Made by a program: the position numbers and the translations under genes. A model generated the notes under the pieces. The model saw only the letters and a program-made list of their open reading frames with translations, searched no databases and was not told the origin of the DNA. Positions 50,070 through 58,152 of a DNA stretch of 64,000 nt are shown here, one piece after another. Every line of letters begins with the position of its first letter. The first letter of the stretch is position 1. The DNA comes from an uncultured Acetatifactor sp. (GTDB lineage Bacteria; Bacillota; Clostridia; Lachnospirales; Lachnospiraceae). The stretch spans positions 1-64,000 of the forward strand of contig CAJUCT010000008.1 in NCBI GenBank assembly GCA_910585015.1, read 5' to 3'.

Positions 50070-50523
50070 TAGGTTGAGAGAGATGAATCGGGCCTTGCTG
50101 GAACTGGATTTGGGAATCCTTTTCTGCGGTGCGGTGTGCCAGCTGGTGGGCATGTGGTTTGCCGGGCACAAGGGAATGTACGGCGCCGCCCTGTGGCTGG
50201 GAATCCTGCTGGCTCTGCTGGGAACCTGGCATATGTACAGGACTTTGGACAGAGCGTTGGATTTAGGGGATGGCGCCGCCAAGGTAATGGTGACGGCCGG
50301 TTTGCTGCGGTATGGGGTATTGTGTATTATTTTAGGGATTATCATGCTGACAGACGTACTGAATCCCCTGATTGTATTTTTAGGCTATATGATGATGAAA
50401 GTAGCGGCATATATTCAGCCGTTTACCCATAAATTATGCAATATGTTTTTCCACGAGACAGACCCGGTGCCCGAACCCATGCCGGACGAAGAGACGGTGA
50501 CAGAGCCTGCGTCTTTGGAGTGA
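50062..50523 (+). CDS. atpI: ATP synthase subunit I-like protein
   Basis: 153 residues with four membrane spans (about 12-32, 38-57, 73-93, 100-120) and an acidic Pro-rich tail (PVPEPMPDEETVTEPASLE). This is the AtpI-like arrangement; AtpI assists assembly of the c-ring. It starts at ATG 50062, overlapping the atpZ stop by 8 bases, so translation is coupled. A longer frame from 49909 runs inside atpZ and is rejected. The sequence is poorly conserved, as usual for AtpI, so position carries much of the evidence. Confidence 0.8.
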   Translation: MINRLREMNRALLELDLGILFCGAVCQLVGMWFAGHKGMYGAALWLGILLALLGTWHMYRTLDRALDLGDGAAKVMVTAGLLRYGVLCIILGIIMLTDVLNPLIVFLGYMMMKVAAYIQPFTHKLCNMFFHETDPVPEPMPDEETVTEPASLE

Positions 50524-50589
50524 GAACAGGAATCCGGGCCCGTGAAGAAGCATATAGAACTCTATATAGAATAAGAGGGAGGTGAGAGT

Positions 50590-51324
50590 ATGCAAATTGG
50601 ACCTTTGTTATCCTCAGCTGACAATATCGATTTTATGATCCATGGCCTGTTTAAATACAGTTTTTTTGGTCATGAGGTGTGGATAACAACATCGCATGTG
50701 TGCATCCTGATCGTCATGCTGATCATTATCATCTTTGCCATTGCGGCCAACCGGGCCATGAAAAAGGCCACGGAAGTGCCGACGGGTTTCCAGAACGTGG
50801 TGGAACTGATGGTAGAGAAACTGGACGGCATGGTGGATAGCCCCATGGGAAAAAATGCCCCCAGATTCTACAATTATATTGGGACGGTATTTATTTTCAT
50901 CCTGCTGTCCAATATATCGGGTCTGCTGGGACTACGGCCGCCCACGGCGGACTATGGTGTGACGCTGCCGCTGGGTATCCTCACTTTTGTGCTGATTCAT
51001 TTTAATCAGTTTAAATATCAAAAGCTTAAGGATATCTGGGTGGATATGTGTTCGCCTCTGCCGCCATGGCTGCCTATCTGGTTACCGATCAACCTGATCA
51101 GTGAAATCGCGGTGCCGGTGTCCCTGTCCCTGCGTCTGTTTGCCAACGTGCTGTCCGGCACGGTGATGATGGCGCTGGTATATGGACTGCTGGGATGGTT
51201 TGCCACCATTTGGCCTGCGGCGTTGCATGTGTATTTTGATTTGTTCTCCGGAGCAATTCAGACCTATGTATTCTGCATGCTGACCATGACATATATTAAT
51301 AATGCCATAGGCAGCGAAAACTAA
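50590..51324 (+). CDS. atpB: F1Fo ATP synthase subunit a
   Basis: 244 residues with five to six membrane spans. NLISEIAVPVSLSLRLFANV contains the essential Arg (LRLFAN) that faces the c-ring, and AIQTYVFCMLTMTYINNAIG is the conserved last helix. It forms the ion half-channels. GGGAGGTGAGAGT precedes the ATG. It is the first core subunit in the operon, 66 bases after atpI. Confidence 0.96.
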   Translation: MQIGPLLSSADNIDFMIHGLFKYSFFGHEVWITTSHVCILIVMLIIIIFAIAANRAMKKATEVPTGFQNVVELMVEKLDGMVDSPMGKNAPRFYNYIGTVFIFILLSNISGLLGLRPPTADYGVTLPLGILTFVLIHFNQFKYQKLKDIWVDMCSPLPPWLPIWLPINLISEIAVPVSLSLRLFANVLSGTVMMALVYGLLGWFATIWPAALHVYFDLFSGAIQTYVFCMLTMTYINNAIGSEN

Positions 51325-51369
51325 AAATGAATAAGGAATTGCAAAACCTAAATTTAGGAGGAAAAAAAT

Positions 51370-51624
51370 ATGGAATTCAATACTAATTTTATCTTGGGAT
51401 GTTCTGCAATTGGTGCAGGTCTGGCAGTTATCGCCGGTATCGGACCTGGTATTGGACAGGGTATTGCAGCAGGCCATGCTGCCGCTGCAGTGGGACGCAA
51501 CCCGGGCGCCAAGTCCGCAATCACCTCCACCATGCTGCTTGGGCAGGCCGTAGCGGAGACCACCGGTCTGTATGGTCTGTTGATTGCCATGCTGCTGTTA
51601 TTCGTAAAGCCGTTAGGTAAGTAA
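51370..51624 (+). CDS. atpE: F1Fo ATP synthase subunit c, Na+-type
   Basis: 84 residues, hairpin of two helices. GIGPGIGQGIAAGHAAAAVG RNP forms helix 1 and the polar loop; LLGQAVAETTGLYGLLIAML is helix 2 with ion-binding Glu63. Gln30, Val61, Glu63, Thr64, Thr65 and Tyr68 reproduce the known Na+-site set (Q32, V63, E65, S66, T67, Y70 in Ilyobacter), so this ring is predicted to use Na+. AGGAGG lies 8 bases upstream. The ring partners subunit a. Confidence 0.95.
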   Translation: MEFNTNFILGCSAIGAGLAVIAGIGPGIGQGIAAGHAAAAVGRNPGAKSAITSTMLLGQAVAETTGLYGLLIAMLLLFVKPLGK

Positions 51625-51693
51625 GCCTCCGGGACAAGTCAATCCACGCCGCAAACGGCGTACTACGGAACGAGTATATAAAGGAGGCAGAGA

Positions 51694-52236
51694 ATGATAC
51701 TTTTAACGGCCCAGGAGCCCATGGAGAGACTCTTTGATCTGGACTACCAGCTGCTGGCTGATTCCATGCTGATGATCATCGCTATCTTTGTACTGTTCCT
51801 GCTGCTGAGTTACTTTCTGTTCAATCCGGCCAGGAAGATGTTGCAGGATCGTAAAGACAAGATCAAAAACGAACTGGACGATGCGCAGAGCAATATGGAA
51901 CATGCCGCCAGACTCAAGGAAGAGTATGAGGCGAAGATAAGGGATATCGACAAGGAAGCGGAAGAGATTCTCAGCGATGCCCGCAAACGCGCATTGGAGA
52001 ATGAGAACGCGATCATTGCCAAGGCCAAGGAGGAAGCGTCCAGAATTATGGAGCGCACACGCACAGAGGCCCAGCTGGAGAAGCAGAAGATGGCTGACGA
52101 GGTGAAGCGGGAGATGATTGGCATCGCCGCGATGATGGCAGGCAAGGCTGTGGCAGCTTCCATGAATGCAGAGATCCAGGATAGCCTGGTGAATGAGACT
52201 CTGAAGGAAATAGGTGATCATACATGGCTAAGTTAG
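51694..52236 (+). CDS. atpF: F1Fo ATP synthase subunit b
   Basis: 180 residues. One membrane helix (about 24-46), then a long charged coiled coil (NPARKMLQDRKDKIKNELDD, and repeated Glu/Lys/Ala heptads) ending near the delta-binding tip. It is the peripheral stalk joining Fo and F1. AAAGGAGG precedes the ATG. The last codons overlap the atpH start by 13 bases. Confidence 0.94.
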   Translation: MILLTAQEPMERLFDLDYQLLADSMLMIIAIFVLFLLLSYFLFNPARKMLQDRKDKIKNELDDAQSNMEHAARLKEEYEAKIRDIDKEAEEILSDARKRALENENAIIAKAKEEASRIMERTRTEAQLEKQKMADEVKREMIGIAAMMAGKAVAASMNAEIQDSLVNETLKEIGDHTWLS

Positions 52237-52772
52237 TGGAACAGACATACGGAGAGGCACTGTTCCAAACCGCCATGGAGGCAAACCAGGTGGATGCGTT
52301 TCTGGAGGAGGTAAATCTCATCCAGACAGTGCTGAAACAGAATCCGGAATGGGACAGACTGATGAAGCACCCCAAGATTTCCAAACAGGAAAAAGTGGAG
52401 ATTATGAAGGGGGCGTTTGCAGGAAGGATCAGCAAAGAGATGACTGGTTTTCTGGAACTGATCCTTGTCAAGGAAAGATATGGGCAGCTGCAGGAGGTTT
52501 TCCGGTACTTTACCGAGAAGGTAAAGGAGGAGAAGAAGATTGGAACAGCCTACGTGACTACGCCTATGGAACTGTCTGAGAGCCGCAAGGCGGACATACA
52601 GGCCAAGCTTCTTGGTACCACTCCCTATCTGACCATGGAGATGCACTATGCGGTGGATCCTTCGCTGATCGGCGGGATGGTAATCCGCATCAAGGACAGA
52701 GTGCTAGACAGCAGTATCCGCACGAAGCTGGCGGATATGAAGAGGGAATTATTACAAATCCAGTTGGGATAG
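52224..52772 (+). CDS. atpH: F1Fo ATP synthase subunit delta
   Basis: 182 residues. N-terminal helical bundle (MAKLVEQTYGEALFQTAMEA) and the C-terminal block PSLIGGMVIRIKDRVLDSSI, diagnostic of the delta subunit, which links stalk b to the alpha3beta3 head. It overlaps atpF by 13 bases and is followed by atpA after 31 bases. Confidence 0.95.
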   Translation: MAKLVEQTYGEALFQTAMEANQVDAFLEEVNLIQTVLKQNPEWDRLMKHPKISKQEKVEIMKGAFAGRISKEMTGFLELILVKERYGQLQEVFRYFTEKVKEEKKIGTAYVTTPMELSESRKADIQAKLLGTTPYLTMEMHYAVDPSLIGGMVIRIKDRVLDSSIRTKLADMKRELLQIQLG

Positions 52773-52803
52773 AACCAACCGGAAGAAAGGTGCGAACCAA
52801 CCT

Positions 52804-54309
52804 ATGAATTTGAGACCAGAAGAAATTAGTTCCGTGATCAAGGAACAGATTAAGCGGTATGCGTCCGAGCTTAATGTATCTGATGTCGGCACGGTCATTC
52901 AGGTGGCAGACGGTATTGCCCGTGTTCATGGTCTGGAGAATGCCATGCAGGGCGAACTGCTGGAATTCCCCGGCGAAGTGTACGGCATGGTGATGAACCT
53001 GGAAGAAGACAATGTGGGTGCGGTACTTCTCGGTAATCATAGAAACATTAACGAAGGCGATACAGTTAAGACTACCGGCAGGGTAGTGGAAGTCCCGGTG
53101 GGAGATGCCATGCTGGGGCGTGTTGTAAATGCGCTGGGGCAGCCTATTGACGGCAAAGGCCCGGTACAGAACGAAAGTTTCCGCAAGATTGAGAGGGTGG
53201 CCAGCGGCGTTATCACCAGAAAGTCCGTGGATACTCCTCTGCAGACGGGTATCAAGGCCATCGACGCCATGGTGCCTATCGGAAGAGGTCAGCGTGAATT
53301 GATCATCGGTGACCGCCAGACAGGTAAGACGGCCATTGCCCTGGATACAATTATCAACCAGAAGGGACAGAACGTAAAGTGTGTGTATGTGGCCATCGGC
53401 CAGAAGGCTTCCACAGTGGCCAATATTGTAAAGACTCTGGAGGAGTACGGCGCCATGCAGTACACCACCGTGGTGGTATCAACTGCCAGTGACCTGGCGC
53501 CTCTGCAGTATATTGCCCCCTACGCCGGCTGCGCCATCGGCGAGGAGTGGATGGAGAAAGGCGAGGATGTACTGGTGGTGTATGACGACCTGAGCAAACA
53601 TGCCACCGCATACCGTACACTCTCCTTGCTGCTTCGCCGTCCGCCCGGGCGTGAGGCATATCCCGGCGACGTATTCTACCTGCACTCCAGACTGTTGGAG
53701 CGCGCGGCGCGCATGAGCGAGGAATACGGCGGAGGATCCCTGACGGCACTGCCGATCATCGAGACCCAGGCGGGAGACGTGTCTGCATACATTCCTACCA
53801 ACGTAATTTCCATCACCGACGGACAGATCTATCTGGAGACGGAGATGTTTAACGCAGGCTTCCGTCCTGCTGTCAATGCGGGCTTATCCGTGTCCCGTGT
53901 AGGCGGCGCGGCACAGATCAAGGCTATGAAGAAGATTGCGGCGCCCATCCGTGTGGAGTTGGCCCAATATCGTGAACTGGCGGCTTTCTCTCAGTTTGGA
54001 TCCGAGTTGGATGCCGACACCAAGGAGAAGCTGGCCCAGGGCGAGCGCATCAAGGAAGTGCTGAAGCAGCCCCAGTATCAGCCCATGGCTGTGCAGTACC
54101 AGGTTATCATTATCTATGCGGCTACAAATAAGTATCTGCTGGATGTGCCGGTAGAGGATATCACCCGTTTTGAGAAGGAACTGTTCGAGTTCCTGGATAC
54201 CAAATATGCGGAGATTCCCCGGGCAATCGCGGCGGAAAAGGTTATCTCCGAGAAGACGGAAGAGTTGCTGGTAAAGGCGATTAAAGAGTTCAAGGCCCAG
54301 TTCCATTAA
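52804..54309 (+). CDS. atpA: F1Fo ATP synthase subunit alpha
   Basis: 501 residues. N-terminal beta barrel, Walker A GDRQTGKTAIALDTI, the catalytic Arg region with RPPGREAYPGDVFYLHSRLL, and the alpha-specific motif PAVNAGLSVSRVGGAAQ. Alpha subunits bind non-exchangeable ATP and supply the arginine finger to beta. The ribosome site is weak (AAGAAAGG). A 187-base structured spacer separates it from atpG. Confidence 0.98.
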   Translation: MNLRPEEISSVIKEQIKRYASELNVSDVGTVIQVADGIARVHGLENAMQGELLEFPGEVYGMVMNLEEDNVGAVLLGNHRNINEGDTVKTTGRVVEVPVGDAMLGRVVNALGQPIDGKGPVQNESFRKIERVASGVITRKSVDTPLQTGIKAIDAMVPIGRGQRELIIGDRQTGKTAIALDTIINQKGQNVKCVYVAIGQKASTVANIVKTLEEYGAMQYTTVVVSTASDLAPLQYIAPYAGCAIGEEWMEKGEDVLVVYDDLSKHATAYRTLSLLLRRPPGREAYPGDVFYLHSRLLERAARMSEEYGGGSLTALPIIETQAGDVSAYIPTNVISITDGQIYLETEMFNAGFRPAVNAGLSVSRVGGAAQIKAMKKIAAPIRVELAQYRELAAFSQFGSELDADTKEKLAQGERIKEVLKQPQYQPMAVQYQVIIIYAATNKYLLDVPVEDITRFEKELFEFLDTKYAEIPRAIAAEKVISEKTEELLVKAIKEFKAQFH

Positions 54310-54325
54310 GTGTAGAAATCAATGC

Positions 54326-54495
54326 AATATCCATAGTAAGGTAAATTTGGATCTGACGTTCCAATTACTGATTAACGCAGTATTGCAGGCTCCGCCTGCG
54401 ATATGCATGTAGAAGTAAGTTCGGATGTTGCACATCCAAAAACGTATTAGGGCAATATCACAGGTATAGCCTGTGATATGCAGGAAAGAGGTATA
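54326..54495 (+). promoter_or_regulatory. Two tandem diverged copies of the two-hairpin element (atpG leader)
   Basis: Copy A (about 54343-54416) has TATTGCAGGC/GCCTGCGATA and ends ATATGCATGTAGAA. Copy B (54416-54495) has GGATGTTGCACATCC, then ATATCACAGG/CCTGTGATAT, then ATGCAGGAAAGAGGTA just before the atpG start. Copy B matches the pflA leader at 37131-37205. Confidence 0.65.
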
Positions 54496-54496
54496 T

Positions 54497-55354
54497 ATGG
54501 CATCAATGCGTGATATCAAGCGTCGCAAGGGGAGCATACAGAGTACCCAGCAGATCACCAAAGCCATGAAACTCGTTTCTACCGTAAAGCTGCAGCGGGC
54601 CAGAGCCAGTGCAGAGAACTCCAAGGCATATTTTAACTGCATGTACCAGACGGTAAACCGGATTCTGGCAAGGGTGGGTGGTCTGCAGCACAGATATTTG
54701 CAGTCTGTAGACGGCGGCAAAAAGGCCGTGGTTGTCATCTCCTCCAACAGAGGACTGGCGGGAGGTTACAATTCCAATATCGTGAAGCTGGTGACCCGTC
54801 ATGAGGGTTGGAATAAAGAGAACGTGCTGGTCTATGCCGTGGGCCGCAAGGGCAAGGATGCTCTTGTCAGAGAGGGCTATGAGGTGCGGATGGATCTGTC
54901 CGATATTGTAGAGGAGCCGGCTTATCCGGATGCAATGCTGCTGTGCAGCGAATTGCTGAAGGCGTATGCGAAGGGTGAGATCGGAGAGATCTATCTGGCC
55001 TACACGGCTTTCAGGAACACCGTGAGCCATGTGCCGACTCTGTTAAAGCTTCTGCCTGTGGAGCATGTGGCGGAAAGCGGCGGAGAAGAGCCCGAAGTGC
55101 CCATGAATTTTGAGGCAGACGATGAAGAGGCTCTGGAGATGATCATCCCCAAGTATGTGGCCAGCCTGATCTACGGCGGACTGATGGAGGCCGTGGCCAG
55201 TGAGAACGGCGCACGTATGCAGGCAATGGACAATGCGACCAGCAATGCGGAAGAAATGATAAGTGATTTGACGCTGAAATACAATAGAGCTCGTCAGGGC
55301 TCGATCACACAGGAATTAACAGAGATTATAGCGGGAGCAGAGGCAATTTCATAG
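54497..55354 (+). CDS. atpG: F1Fo ATP synthase subunit gamma
   Basis: 285 residues. N-terminal helix MASMRDIKRRKGSIQSTQQI TKAMKLVS and the C-terminal TSNAEEMISDLTLKYNRARQ with GSITQELTEIIAGAEAI are the two ends of the rotor coiled coil; the central Rossmann-like domain has VVISSNRGLAGGYNSNI. It couples c-ring rotation to the catalytic head. I choose ATG 54497 with AGAGG upstream; a start at 54473 falls inside the element. Confidence 0.97.
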   Translation: MASMRDIKRRKGSIQSTQQITKAMKLVSTVKLQRARASAENSKAYFNCMYQTVNRILARVGGLQHRYLQSVDGGKKAVVVISSNRGLAGGYNSNIVKLVTRHEGWNKENVLVYAVGRKGKDALVREGYEVRMDLSDIVEEPAYPDAMLLCSELLKAYAKGEIGEIYLAYTAFRNTVSHVPTLLKLLPVEHVAESGGEEPEVPMNFEADDEEALEMIIPKYVASLIYGGLMEAVASENGARMQAMDNATSNAEEMISDLTLKYNRARQGSITQELTEIIAGAEAIS

Positions 55355-55370
55355 CTTTGTTCCCCTAGAA

Positions 55371-55486
55371 CAGCATCTGCTCCGCGGCACAGCACATAAG
55401 TGGGCAGGGAAAGTCCGGCTGCGGTTTGGCAGCGTTTTTGTCCGCCGGGAGCAGTGCTTCAAGGGCAGATGCGGAACTCTAATCAG
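55371..55486 (+). promoter_or_regulatory. Hairpin + GCGGAACTCTAA leader element (atpD)
   Basis: CAGCATCTGC, an internal GC-rich region (with GCTGC/GCAGC and GGCGG-type pairing), then GGGCAGATGCGGAACTCTAATCAG. Outer stem GCATCTGC/GCAGATGC: the same grammar as the rplI copy, but with different stem bases. Confidence 0.7.
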
Positions 55487-55501
55487 AAAGGTATGGATGT
55501 T

Positions 55502-56893
55502 ATGACAGGAAAAAATAAAGGAAGGATTACCCAGATCATTGGTGCGGTACTGGATATCCGCTTTGGCGAGGGCAGCCTGCCGGAGATTAACGAGGCAATC
55601 GTAATTCCCGGTCAAGATGGCAGCGAGCTGACAGTGGAGGTATCCCAGCATCTGGGTGACGACACCGTGAGGTGTATCGCCATGGGCTCCACGGACGGTC
55701 TGGTGAGAGGCATGGATGCCATCACCACCGGTGCGCCCATCTCCGTGCCTGTAGGCGAAAACACCCTGGGCCGTATTTTCAATGTACTGGGCAAACCCAT
55801 TGACAACAAGCCGGCACCGGAGGATGTGACTTATGAGCCCATTCACAGACCGGCGCCGGATTTTGAGGAGCAGTCAACGGAGACTGAGTTGCTGGAGACC
55901 GGCATCAAGGTGGTTGACCTGCTGTGCCCTTACCAGAAGGGCGGTAAGATCGGTCTGTTCGGCGGTGCAGGCGTGGGTAAAACCGTGCTGATCCAGGAGT
56001 TGATCCGAAATATCGCCACCGAGCACGGCGGTTATTCCGTATTTACCGGCGTAGGCGAGCGTACCCGTGAGGGTAATGACCTGTACCATGAAATGAGTGA
56101 GTCAGGGGTTATCGACAAGACCACCATGGTATTCGGACAGATGAACGAGCCCCCCGGAGCGAGAATGCGTGTGGGCCTTACCGGTCTGACCATGGCAGAG
56201 TATTTCCGTGATAAGGGCGGCAAGGATGTGCTGCTGTTTATTGATAATATTTTCCGTTTTACCCAGGCGGGCAGTGAGGTGTCCGCACTGTTGGGACGTA
56301 TGCCCTCCGCAGTGGGTTATCAGCCCACGCTGCAGACGGAGATGGGCGCCCTGCAGGAGCGTATCACCTCCACCAAAAGCGGTTCCATCACCTCCGTTCA
56401 GGCGGTATATGTGCCTGCGGATGACTTGACCGATCCGGCGCCGGCCACAACCTTTGCCCATCTGGACGCTACCACCGTACTGTCTCGTTCCATCGTGGAA
56501 TTGGGCATCTATCCGGCGGTGGATCCCCTGGAGTCCACTTCCCGTATTCTGGATCCTCGTATCCTGGGTGAGGAGCATTACAGGGTAGCCCGCGGTGTGC
56601 AGGAAATCTTGCAGAGATACAAGGAATTGCAGGATATCATCGCCATTCTGGGTATGGATGAATTGTCTGAGGACGACAAGCTGGTGGTTTCCCGTGCCCG
56701 TAAGGTGCAGAGATTCCTGTCTCAGCCCTTCTTCGTGGCAGGTCAGTTCACTGGTCTGGAAGGCAAGTACGTACCCATCAGCGAGACCATCCGGGGCTTT
56801 AAGGAGATTCTGGAAGGCAAGCACGACGACATTCCGGAGAGTTATTTCCTGAACGCCGGCAGCATCGACGATGTTTTGGCCAAAGTGAAATAA
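55502..56893 (+). CDS. atpD: F1Fo ATP synthase subunit beta
   Basis: 463 residues, the usual length. Walker A GGAGVGKTVLIQELIRNIA, catalytic Glu in GERTREGNDLY, DELSEDDKLVVSRARKVQRF of the DELSEED loop. It makes ATP. Start choice: ATG 55493 lies 1 base from AAAGG, while ATG 55502 (MTGKNKGRI) lies 10 bases away and fits the family N-terminus; I take 55502. Its leader holds a copy of the GCGGAACTCTAA element. Confidence 0.98.
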   Translation: MTGKNKGRITQIIGAVLDIRFGEGSLPEINEAIVIPGQDGSELTVEVSQHLGDDTVRCIAMGSTDGLVRGMDAITTGAPISVPVGENTLGRIFNVLGKPIDNKPAPEDVTYEPIHRPAPDFEEQSTETELLETGIKVVDLLCPYQKGGKIGLFGGAGVGKTVLIQELIRNIATEHGGYSVFTGVGERTREGNDLYHEMSESGVIDKTTMVFGQMNEPPGARMRVGLTGLTMAEYFRDKGGKDVLLFIDNIFRFTQAGSEVSALLGRMPSAVGYQPTLQTEMGALQERITSTKSGSITSVQAVYVPADDLTDPAPATTFAHLDATTVLSRSIVELGIYPAVDPLESTSRILDPRILGEEHYRVARGVQEILQRYKELQDIIAILGMDELSEDDKLVVSRARKVQRFLSQPFFVAGQFTGLEGKYVPISETIRGFKEILEGKHDDIPESYFLNAGSIDDVLAKVK

Positions 56894-56910
56894 GGAAAGG
56901 CGGGTTTTCC

Positions 56911-57315
56911 ATGGCAGAAAATAATTGCTTGACTTTGAAGATCATAACGCCGAGCAGGGTATTTTACGAGGGCGAGGCGGAAATGGTGGAGCTGAACACA
57001 TCCGAGGGAGAAATCGGTGTGCTGCCCGGCCATCTGCCCATGACAGTGATCGTTAAGCCGGGAGTACTTACCATCACAGAACCGGAGGGAGAAAAGGAAG
57101 CAGCTTTACATGCGGGCTTTGCAGAAATCTTGCCTGACAGAGTTACGATTCTGGCAGAGATTATCGAGTGGCCCAGCGAAATTGATGCCGCCAGGGCGGA
57201 AGCTGCGAAGGAGCGTGCCCAAGAGCGCATTCATGAACATGCCAGCGACACGGATATAGCCAGAGCGGAGACTGCTCTGCTGCGGGCAATGGCCCGTATC
57301 CAGGTAATAAAGTAA
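56911..57315 (+). CDS. atpC: F1Fo ATP synthase subunit epsilon
   Basis: 134 residues. N-terminal beta sandwich with LKIITPSRVFYEGEAEMVEL and GEIGVLPGHLPMTVIVKPGV, then the C-terminal helical hairpin (DAARAEAAKERAQERIHE). It is the regulatory rotor subunit that can brake ATP hydrolysis. AGGAAAGGCGGG is the ribosome region, 17 bases after atpD. It closes the operon; an 18-bp tandem repeat follows. Confidence 0.97.
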   Translation: MAENNCLTLKIITPSRVFYEGEAEMVELNTSEGEIGVLPGHLPMTVIVKPGVLTITEPEGEKEAALHAGFAEILPDRVTILAEIIEWPSEIDAARAEAAKERAQERIHEHASDTDIARAETALLRAMARIQVIK

Positions 57316-57321
57316 ATCATG

Positions 57322-57391
57322 CCCATAATCCCGGCGAAGCCCATAATCCCGGCGAAGCCCATAATCCCGGCGAAGCCCATAATCCCGGCGG
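57322..57391. repeat. 18-bp tandem repeat after atpC
   Basis: Three exact copies of CCCATAATCCCGGCGAAG (57322, 57340, 57358) and a partial fourth (57376-57391). The array begins 7 bases after the atpC stop, between it and the next gene. It contains no start or ribosome site. Confidence 0.9.
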
Positions 57392-57473
57392 TAGCGTCAT
57401 CCGTGCCGTGAAAGCCTGTAACGCCGGATATGCCGGATGCATATGTTATATAAAAAGAAAAGGTATCATTGAC

Positions 57474-57887
57474 ATGGACTTTGAACGCAGAATTTTACCT
57501 TTTTATATGACATATCCGGCGGCGGGCTTTGGGAATGCCTTCCCTAATGGCCAGCAGGATGCGGACGTGCTGCGTGATCTGGAATATTTCCGGCAGATGT
57601 ATCCGGCTGAGATACGGCTTTACCAGACCAGGATCGCCGAGATTTTGGATAAGATGGATTATGAGGGCAGTGTGATTTACGATGAGTATCCTGACCGCTA
57701 TACCTTGGAGCATCTTGCCGAGAATATAACCGATATTATCCGGCGGGAGGATAGACAGCAAGAGTCAATGAAGGAGATTCCGGGCGATGATGGGAAAAAG
57801 ATGCCGCCATTGATTTTTGTGCTCTTGGTAAATGAAGTATATAAACGCCGTAGAGGCGGCAGAAGAGGATTTTTCAGCTTCAGCTGA
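57474..57887 (+). CDS. Hypothetical protein, 137 residues
   Basis: Starts at ATG 57474 with AAAAGG 9 bases upstream. Conserved-looking N-terminus MDFERRILPFYMTYPAAGFG, then a helical, acidic middle (LRDLEYFRQMYPAEIRLYQT, MDYEGSVIYDEYPD) and a C-terminal segment PPLIFVLLVNEVYKRRRGG. One weak hydrophobic patch (residues 118-126) and a basic tail suggest peripheral membrane or ribosome contact. I do not recognise a named family. It lies between atpC and the methyltransferase gene. Confidence 0.75.
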   Translation: MDFERRILPFYMTYPAAGFGNAFPNGQQDADVLRDLEYFRQMYPAEIRLYQTRIAEILDKMDYEGSVIYDEYPDRYTLEHLAENITDIIRREDRQQESMKEIPGDDGKKMPPLIFVLLVNEVYKRRRGGRRGFFSFS

Positions 57888-57905
57888 AGAGAATTTACAA
57901 TAAGC

Positions 57906-58147
57906 AGAGCCACGGGAACCATGTGTTTTCGTGGCTCTGCGGAACTCTAAACGGTATGTGCCCGGGCGGGGCGGATGCGGAACTCTAACGGTATGTGCCC
58001 GGGCGGGGCGGATGCGGAACTCTAAACGGCATGTGCCCGGGCGGGGCGGATGCGGAACTCTAAACGGCATGTGCCCGGGCGGGGCGGATGCGGAACTCTA
58101 AACGGCATGTGCCCGGGCAGGGCGGATGCGGAACTTTAGTCGGAGGA
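57906..58147 (+). promoter_or_regulatory. Hairpin and five-copy 38-bp array of the GCGGAACTCTAA element
   Basis: First a hairpin AGAGCCACG/CGTGGCTCT leads into GCGGAACTCTAA. Then units starting at 57938, 57976, 58013, 58051 and 58089 (38, 37, 38, 38, 38 bp) repeat GCGGAACTCTAAACGGCATG followed by TGCCCGGGCGGGGCGGAT. Each unit folds as GCAT, GCC, loop, GGC, ATGC before its own GGAACTCTAA. The last partial copy at 58127 (GCGGAACTTTAGTCGGAGG) provides the ribosome site of the methyltransferase gene. Confidence 0.85.
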
Positions 58148-58152
58148 AAAGG

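Noticed and set aside
50550..50588. GAACTCTA-containing palindrome before atpB as another copy of the leader family
   Set aside because: GCATATAGAACTCTATATAG lacks a separate hairpin and the GCGG start of the tail; the likeness is too weak.
57938..58146. Tandem array considered as a CRISPR
   Set aside because: Units follow each other directly with no unique spacers, and there are no cas genes.
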